Source: Clostridioides sp. ES-S-0054-01 (lineage in GTDB: Bacteria; Bacillota; Clostridia; Peptostreptococcales; Peptostreptococcaceae). From it: DNA of 64,000 nt. The notes below the pieces were generated by a model, which was given only the letters and a program-made list of their open reading frames with translations, ran no database searches and was not told the origin of the DNA. Where the stretch lies: the NCBI GenBank assembly GCA_021561035.1, contig CP067346.1:3131001-3195000 (forward strand), read 5' to 3'. This document shows positions 55,499 to 64,000 of the stretch, piece by piece (position 1 is the stretch's first letter; the number at the start of each line of letters is the position of its first letter). Made by a program: the position numbers and the translations under genes.

Positions 55499-56017
55499 GT
55501 TTTTTAACCTTTCGGGAACATTCATCCCTGAAGCACGCAACTTTTTTAGAAATGCAAGCTCCGCTTTTAAAAGTTTATTTTCATATTCTAATTCTTGTTC
55601 TCTTGTTAATTTATTTTTTTCTTTAGTGTTTTTGTTTTTATTCATTGATGGTCTTCCTTTCGTTTTAGACAAGGCATCGACACCACCATGTAAAAGTTTT
55701 TGTTTCCATATTGCTATAAGTGTACTATTGTTCATTCCAAAATGGTTAGCGACTTCTTGTGCACTAGATTTAGTTGTTATCATATAGTTTATAACATCTA
55801 GCTTGAACTGTATAGTATAAAAAGTATTTTTATTTTTTCTTTTTAGTCCATCCTCTCCTAATGTATTATACGTATTAACCCATCTTTCAACTTGAGAATG
55901 GCTAGCAACTCCATATTGTTTTGCTATTGAAGCATATCCTCCTTCTCTATTTAAATAGGACTTAACTACTTTTAATTTGAAATTAAAATCGTATTTAGCC
56001 ATATAGAAACACCCCAA
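55481..56017 (-). CDS. IS3-family OrfA, DNA-binding part
   Basis: The 178-residue protein carries two HTH regions (~1-60: YDFNFKLKVVKSYLNREGGY, ASHSQVERWVNTYNTLGEDG; ~60-110: IQFKLDVINYMITTKSSAQE, VANHFGMNNSTLIAIWKQKL) and a C-terminal leucine-zipper-like helix (~135-160: KNKLTREQELEYENKLLKAE). This is the IS150-type OrfA. Near its end the codons TTA AAA AAC form a slippery heptamer; shifted ribosomes make the OrfAB transposase. Confidence 0.88.
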   Translation of the reverse strand: MGCFYMAKYDFNFKLKVVKSYLNREGGYASIAKQYGVASHSQVERWVNTYNTLGEDGLKRKNKNTFYTIQFKLDVINYMITTKSSAQEVANHFGMNNSTLIAIWKQKLLHGGVDALSKTKGRPSMNKNKNTKEKNKLTREQELEYENKLLKAELAFLKKLRASGMNVPERLKNNTKQK

Positions 56018-56085
56018 TCATTAGATTTTTAGTCCAACAATTGGGGTGCAGTACAAAGTTCACTTTGAGACACTCCCTATATATA

Positions 56086-57450
56086 TTATCTACTTCTTAA
56101 TTCACTTATTACCTCTCTACATTTTTTTTCAGTTAATGGATACATCCTTATAAGTACTAACATAGCTATTGTAAGTACTACTGGTATAACACCATTTATA
56201 GAGCGAATACCGTACAAAGCTTGTGAAGTTTGAGAAGTATTTGCAACATATCCTGTCATAGATAGCACCACACCTGGAACTAATCCACCTAAAGCCATAC
56301 CAAACTTAAAGAAGAATCCTATTATAGAATAAGTTATACCTTCTCTTCTCTTTCCTGTTTTTAATTCACCATATTCAATAGTATCTGGAACTAAACTCCA
56401 CATTATTCCAGTACTAGAATAAGCTATACCATGAATTACTCTAAGAATCATAATTAAAGTTATATGTTCTTTTCCTAAGAACATCATTCCTATTGGAAGA
56501 GATAAGGTAACTACAGTAAACCAAAATATTATTTCTTTCTTATCAAATTTCTTTAATAAAAGTGGAGTAACAGCATACCCAACTAACACAGCACCCTTTC
56601 CTAGTATCATATATGTTGGAAGTAAGTCTTCTCTACCTAATACATACTGGAAGAAATATATACCCACAGCATCTACTATAGACATAATACCAAACATCAA
56701 TATGAATATTAATGATAATATAACTAATGGCTTGTTATTTTTAAGTAAAACTATTATATCCTTAAACCCAGCTTTTTCACTATCTTCATTTACTACACTA
56801 TATCTTTCTTTAGTAGTGAAGAAACAGAATAATAGTAATAATCCACCTGCTACACCGTATATTATCATTGCATGTTGATAACCCTTGGCTAAATTTCCTC
56901 CCCCTAATATTATACTTAACTTAGGAACACCATAAGTTACTATAAGAGTTCCTACTGATGCAAAGAACATTCTTACTACGGAAAGGTTTGCACGTTCTGT
57001 AGAGTCTTGTGTCATTGCTGATGTTAATGCTCCATAAGGTACATTTACTAACGTATATACCATCCCTAATCCTATATAAGTAACAAATGCATATATAAAT
57101 TTACCAGTAGGAGATATATCTGGCACTGTAAAACATAAAATAGCTAGTAATGTAAACGGCAATGCACCGTATAAAAGATATGGTCTAAATTTACCATGCT
57201 TTGATTTTGTTCTATCTACAATAACACCCATTATAGGGTCATTCAAACCATCCCAAATCCTCGCTACTAAAAAAATCATAGATACTGCCATTGGAGCTAA
57301 TCCATATACATCTGTATAAAAATACATTAAAAATGCTCCAACTGTGCTAAATATTAAGTTGCATGCTAAATCTCCTGTAGCATAACCGACCTTTTCTCTC
57401 CCTGAAAGCTTGTCACTTGCTATAATAGGTTGCTTCATATTATTTTCCAT
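56086..57450 (-). CDS. GPH-family sugar:cation symporter (XynB/YicJ-like)
   Basis: The 454-residue transporter has twelve hydrophobic segments and the GPH signatures: SGREKVGYATGDLACNLIF (~15-33), RIWDGLNDPIMGVIVDRTKS (~68-87; loop 2-3) and PFTLLAILCFTVPD. The E. coli neighbour pair yicJ-yicI (GPH transporter and alpha-xylosidase) has the same composition as this gene and the following GH31 gene. It probably imports isoprimeverose or related alpha-xylosides. A 26-bp perfect palindrome lies 22 bp upstream of its start. Confidence 0.88.
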   Translation of the reverse strand: MENNMKQPIIASDKLSGREKVGYATGDLACNLIFSTVGAFLMYFYTDVYGLAPMAVSMIFLVARIWDGLNDPIMGVIVDRTKSKHGKFRPYLLYGALPFTLLAILCFTVPDISPTGKFIYAFVTYIGLGMVYTLVNVPYGALTSAMTQDSTERANLSVVRMFFASVGTLIVTYGVPKLSIILGGGNLAKGYQHAMIIYGVAGGLLLLFCFFTTKERYSVVNEDSEKAGFKDIIVLLKNNKPLVILSLIFILMFGIMSIVDAVGIYFFQYVLGREDLLPTYMILGKGAVLVGYAVTPLLLKKFDKKEIIFWFTVVTLSLPIGMMFLGKEHITLIMILRVIHGIAYSSTGIMWSLVPDTIEYGELKTGKRREGITYSIIGFFFKFGMALGGLVPGVVLSMTGYVANTSQTSQALYGIRSINGVIPVVLTIAMLVLIRMYPLTEKKCREVISELRSR

Positions 57451-57471
57451 GTAATTAACCCCCTTATCCTA

Positions 57472-57497
57472 GAGCTGGTATAAATTTATACCAGCTC
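57472..57497. promoter_or_regulatory. 26-bp perfect palindrome between the yicI-like and symporter genes
   Basis: GAGCTGGTATAAA followed by its exact inverse with no spacer. No T-run follows on the minus strand, so it looks more like an operator or an RNA-stabilising hairpin than a terminator. Confidence 0.6.
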
Positions 57498-57529
57498 ATT
57501 TTATAATAGTACTGCCTAATTCTAAATGC

Positions 57530-59884
57530 TTAAAAATTACTCATTACTGTAAATATGACTTCACTATCTTTAGCTTGTGCCACTGTTCCTATTTCTGAAT
57601 TGTACTTGCATTTAGCATTTTCAGATGTTGCATTAATATTTCTAAGAACTATTTTATAATTTCCACTTATTCCTTTTGTTTGAACACTTATTTTATTTCT
57701 TATTTTTATTGCAGATACTTTTCCTACTTCTTTTCCAAGTGAGTTATATAGTATCGTTTCTATTCTATTATTTTCATTTAATTCAAATATGTTAATCTCT
57801 AAATCATTTAAGTAATCATAATCTGGTTTTTTATCATTATATCCTATAGGAATTATAGTATTATCTTTAACCATTAAAGGTAGTGACATATAATCATGAT
57901 TTTCCTTGTACCATCTTCTACCTTCAAGTACTTTATTACTTAATAAATTTGTCCATCTACCCTCTGGTAAATAATAGCTTACATCTCCGGTATTACTAAA
58001 TATAGGAGCTACTAATAAACTTTCACCAAACATATACTGACGATCTAGGTTTATACAAGTTTCATCATCACTATACTCAAGTACCATAGGTCTTATCATA
58101 GGTATGCCAGTATTTTTTGCTTCAACAGCATACTTGAATAAATAAGGCATAAGTTTCATTTTTAATTTAGCAAATTTACGAGTTACTTCAACAGCTTCCT
58201 CATCATATACCCATGGTACTTTGTACTCAACATTTCCATGGTATCTACTATGCGATGATAAAAGACCAAATTGAGTCCATCTTTTATAAATATCAGCTGT
58301 ACACCCTTCTTCAAATCCTCCTATATCATGACTCCAATATCCAAATCCACAAAGACTTAAAGATAATCCACCTCTTAATGATTCTGCCATAGAAGGATAA
58401 TTGGATAAACAGTCTCCTCCCCAATGTACTGGGAAGCTTTGTCCTCCAACTGTTGCTGACCTCGCAAACACACATGCTTGTTCATTTCCTAGTTTTTCTA
58501 TTAAAAGTTCAAATACTAGCTTATTGTATAAATGAGTATAGTAATTATGCATTTTCTTAGGGTCTGACCCATCGTAGTATTTTATACCGTATTTTAGTGC
58601 ATCTATTCCATAGAATTCATCTTGAATAGGTATTCTTTCACCAAAGTCAGTTTTAAAACTATCTACTCCCATGTCAATCAATCTTTCAAGGTGTGACTTA
58701 TACCACTTACAAGCCTCTGGGTTAGTAAAATCTACTAAAGCCATACCTGCTTGCCATCTATCCCATTGCCATATTTTATTATTTCCAGTTTTGACAAAGT
58801 ATCCTTTTTCAGCACCTTCTTTATATAGAGATGATTTTTGACCTATGTACGGATTTATCCAAACACAAATTTTTATACCTTTATCATGAATTCTTTTTAA
58901 CATTCCTTCTGGGTCTGGAAATACTCTATTATCCCATTCAAGGTTACACCATTCAAATTCCTTCATCCAGAAACAATCAAAGTGGAAAGTTTCAAGTGGT
59001 ATATCTCTTTCTAACATTCCATCTATAAAACTCATTACTGTTTCTTCATCGTAATTTGTACAGAAAGAAGTTGTTAGCCAAAGACCAAATGACCACGCTG
59101 GTGGAAGTGTTGGCTTTCCAGTTAAATTTGTATAGTTGTTTATAACTTCTTTTAGGTCATTTCCACCTATTATGTAATATTCAAGTGATTCACCTTCTAC
59201 ACTAAATTGAACTTTACTAACTGACTCTGAACCTACTTCAAAAGATATATTTTCAGAATGATTAACAAAAACTCCATATCCCTTATTTGTTAAGTAAAAC
59301 GGTATATTTTTATATGACTGTTCACTTGCAGTTCCACCATCTTGGTTCCAAACATCTACTGCTTGACCATTTTTTACAAAAGGGGTGAAACGTTCTCCCA
59401 AACCATATACTAACTCCCCGACTCCTAGTGCTAATTGTTCTCTCATATAAATTTCTTTTTTGTCTGTTGTAATATAGGCAGTACCTGTTTTGCTTGTTTC
59501 AGTTAATAACTTATCATTATTATAGAATTTAATTCCCCAGTTTTCACCTTTTCCTATTTGTGCTTTTAAGCTACCCGATATAAATTCATAGTTATAATCA
59601 TTTTCTTTTATTTTAATATCTGGTGTTTTTTCATTTAATTTGAAATAAGATTGCTCATTTTCTCCTGCATGATGAGTAATTCTGACTTTAATTATATTTT
59701 CCATAGGAGAAGATATTTCTGTTGTTAACATTCCTCCATCTAAAGTGTTTCCTCTTGTATTTACTTTTACAAACGGACAATATGCTGTTAATTTTACATC
59801 TTCTATATACATATCATAAAGCTCAACAGGATGTAAAACCTTATAATTCTCTTTGTTCAACCACATTCCATTGCTAAATTTCAA
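57530..59884 (-). CDS. Alpha-xylosidase, GH31 (YicI-like)
   Basis: The 784-residue cytosolic enzyme has the YicI nucleophile segment DSFKTDFGERIPIQDEFYGI (~415-434), a WTQFGLLSSHSRYHGN tract (~540) and NPYIGQKSSLYKEGAEKGYF (~343). YicI enzymes run 770-800 residues. It removes alpha-xylose from the non-reducing end of xyloglucan oligosaccharides such as isoprimeverose. It is on the same transcript orientation as the GPH symporter that would supply its substrate. An upstream gap of 220 bp separates it from the bgl operon. Confidence 0.93.
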   Translation of the reverse strand: MKFSNGMWLNKENYKVLHPVELYDMYIEDVKLTAYCPFVKVNTRGNTLDGGMLTTEISSPMENIIKVRITHHAGENEQSYFKLNEKTPDIKIKENDYNYEFISGSLKAQIGKGENWGIKFYNNDKLLTETSKTGTAYITTDKKEIYMREQLALGVGELVYGLGERFTPFVKNGQAVDVWNQDGGTASEQSYKNIPFYLTNKGYGVFVNHSENISFEVGSESVSKVQFSVEGESLEYYIIGGNDLKEVINNYTNLTGKPTLPPAWSFGLWLTTSFCTNYDEETVMSFIDGMLERDIPLETFHFDCFWMKEFEWCNLEWDNRVFPDPEGMLKRIHDKGIKICVWINPYIGQKSSLYKEGAEKGYFVKTGNNKIWQWDRWQAGMALVDFTNPEACKWYKSHLERLIDMGVDSFKTDFGERIPIQDEFYGIDALKYGIKYYDGSDPKKMHNYYTHLYNKLVFELLIEKLGNEQACVFARSATVGGQSFPVHWGGDCLSNYPSMAESLRGGLSLSLCGFGYWSHDIGGFEEGCTADIYKRWTQFGLLSSHSRYHGNVEYKVPWVYDEEAVEVTRKFAKLKMKLMPYLFKYAVEAKNTGIPMIRPMVLEYSDDETCINLDRQYMFGESLLVAPIFSNTGDVSYYLPEGRWTNLLSNKVLEGRRWYKENHDYMSLPLMVKDNTIIPIGYNDKKPDYDYLNDLEINIFELNENNRIETILYNSLGKEVGKVSAIKIRNKISVQTKGISGNYKIVLRNINATSENAKCKYNSEIGTVAQAKDSEVIFTVMSNF

Positions 59885-60011
59885 TTTAATATTCCTCCTC
59901 CGACTAATATTAGTTTTGCTTCAACTTAAGTATAGTTTATATTATTTTTTAACGATATATTAGGTATTTTCTACGCTACTTTATAGGTCTTTTTTAGCTT
60001 TTTTCCTATAT

Positions 60012-60061
60012 TTATAAAAAAAGCTATCACATAACAATTTATAATTGTTAATGCAACAGCT
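60012..60061 (-). terminator. Terminator of the bglF-bglA operon
   Basis: Minus strand: AGCTGTTGCAT and AACAATT pair with AATTGTT and ATGTGATAGCT (several G-U pairs), followed by TTTTTTTAT. It lies 44 bp after the GH1 stop. Confidence 0.7.
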
Positions 60062-60104
60062 CCTTTTTTACTCTACATATTCAATTTCACTACATTTTGT
60101 ATAT

Positions 60105-61514
<1,410 letters not shown>

Positions 61515-61609
61515 TTACTACCATCTCCCTTTATTTAATATTAAATGTTGCTTACAGTGTAATCTTTGAGAAATATATCTATACAATTTACTTTTTTACT
61601 ATCTATACC

Positions 61610-61635
61610 AATCTGAAGATTATTATCTTCAGATT
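61610..61635 (-). other. Intercistronic stem-loop
   Basis: AATCTGAAGAT-TATT-ATCTTCAGATT, a perfect 11-bp stem between bglF- and bglA-like genes. No T-run follows, so a processing or stability role is more likely than termination. Confidence 0.55.
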
Positions 61636-61718
61636 TAAATGGATTAACATTCATTTCTTAAACATATAGATATGTAAGTATTTATGCTTATAAAAGTGAA
61701 TCTCCTTGGTAACTATAT

Positions 61719-63602
<1,884 letters not shown>

Positions 63603-63674
63603 TCAATTTCTATCTCAAATAACTTATTATATCAACTTCTCTTTTACATGTTTTGAATTACTTACTAATCTTTT

Positions 63675-63688
63675 TGAAAACGATTTCA
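63675..63688. promoter_or_regulatory. cre site (CcpA) upstream of bglF
   Basis: TGAAAACGATTTCA matches the palindromic cre consensus closely, 100 bp before the bglF-like start. It predicts carbon catabolite repression of the beta-glucoside operon. Confidence 0.7.
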
Positions 63689-63799
63689 AGATAATTATAA
63701 ACATCTTATTCAGCTTATATTTTTACTTTATTTAGTTCAAGTAGATTAACTAGTACTAAATATTTACTTATATAAACTTTTTTCATAATTTTCAAACTA

Positions 63800-63865
63800 T
63801 CAATGGATATTAAATCTAATCAAATCATGCTTTAAGAAGTCAACATCACTTGTTAGAACATTAAT
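63800..63865 (-). CDS. Possible 21-residue peptide with ATT start
   Basis: GAAAGGAGTGAAAAC precedes ATT-AAT-GTT-CTA..., encoding (M)NVLTSDVDFLKHDLIRFNI and a stop. The ribosome site is strong but the initiator is non-standard; it may be a leader peptide of the bgl operon, a gene remnant or chance. Confidence 0.2.
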   Translation of the reverse strand: MNVLTSDVDFLKHDLIRFNIH

Positions 63866-64000
63866 GTTTTCACTCCTTTCTAATTCCAAATATTCTTTAT
63901 ATTTTTATAGTAGCATACCTGATTATTTTTGTAAATATTTATTATTTTCAAACTAAATATTTATTTAATTTTCTTTTATTTTTTTATCAAACAAGAAAAT

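Larger units (their letters stand above)
54542..56050 (-). mobile_element. IS3-family (IS150-like) insertion sequence, 1509 bp
   Basis: Imperfect terminal inverted repeats of about 20 bp (TGAGACCCAAAAGTTGGACT at the left, TGCACCCCAATTGTTGGACT read from the right) end in TG/CA, flanked by a GTAC duplication (54538-54541, 56051-56054). It encodes overlapping orfA and orfB with a frameshift heptamer. All DDE residues are visible, so it is probably active or recently so. Confidence 0.88.
54443..56072. repeat. MITE-like repeat, copy 3, interrupted by an IS3-family element
   Basis: The left part (54443-54541) and right part (56051-56072) match copies 1 and 2 (TGTCTCAA... CATGAACTAAAAAGT | AAAGTTCACTTTGAGACA). 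The IS lies between and is flanked by GTAC on both sides. Confidence 0.65.

Overview
The window looks like chromosome of a very AT-rich, low-GC Firmicute. Gene content and sequence style fit Clostridioides difficile or a very close relative: a clostridial Trx system, several PTS operons, a MurNAc-recycling operon, BceAB-like ABC genes, strong AGGAGG ribosome sites and TTG/GTG starts. This is inferred from recognition, not from a search. No rRNA, tRNA, CRISPR array or phage module was seen.

Layout. (1) 1-1.5 kb: left-edge fragments, namely a cut-off PF20097-type protein, an IS200/IS605-like end hairpin, a truncated QueG-like protein and a DUF2087 regulator. (2) 1.8-7.1 kb: a PTS operon (glucose-type EIICB, MalY-like PLP enzyme, SIS isomerase, EIIA) behind a BglG/LicT-type antiterminator. 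Four tandem 104-bp RAT/terminator modules lie between antiterminator and PTS. (3) 7.7-11.6 kb: response regulator, histidine kinase, FtsX-like permease and a degenerate ABC ATPase. (4) 12-15.3 kb: thioredoxin reductase (probably not NADPH-dependent), thioredoxin, then a TrmB-type regulator with a PhzF protein. trxA and trxB share a promoter-region motif. (5) 15.6-19.7 kb: a CarD-like regulator and a three-gene cassette (MoxR-type AAA ATPase, DUF2201/VWA protein, 22-residue-repeat protein). (6) 20-24.7 kb: peptidase, gene relics, an aromatic-acid-exporter-like protein, a secreted transglutaminase-like protein and a small membrane ORF.

(7) 24.8-32.9 kb: peptidoglycan-sugar recycling. AnmK, a PTS EIIB/EIIC pair, MupG (DUF871), MurQ, a BadF-type MurNAc/GlcNAc kinase and a RpiR (MurR) regulator, with a broken EIIA gene upstream. 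Routes from anhydroMurNAc, free MurNAc and imported MurNAc-glycosides would converge on MurNAc-6-P and then GlcNAc-6-P. (8) 33.2-35.9 kb: BceAB-like transporter whose ATPase seems to start at ATT. (9) 36.2-42.2 kb: alpha-glucoside operon (RpiR regulator, EIICB, GH4 6-phospho-alpha-glucosidase, membrane protein, EIIA, MFS). (10) 42.4-43.7 kb: S41 peptidase.

(11) 44-63.6 kb: xylose/xyloside and beta-glucoside utilisation. xylA-xylB faces a ROK-type XylR. A mannose-family PTS with a GH31 enzyme carries the same XylR-like operator and faces an AraC regulator. Then come a GPH symporter, a YicI-like alpha-xylosidase, and a bglF-bglA type operon with a cre-like site. An IS3-family element sits in one of three copies of a MITE-like repeat whose other copies are at 13.0 and 20.0 kb.

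Most genes are on the minus strand. Coordinates of RNA elements come from reading complementarity by eye; no folding or search was run.
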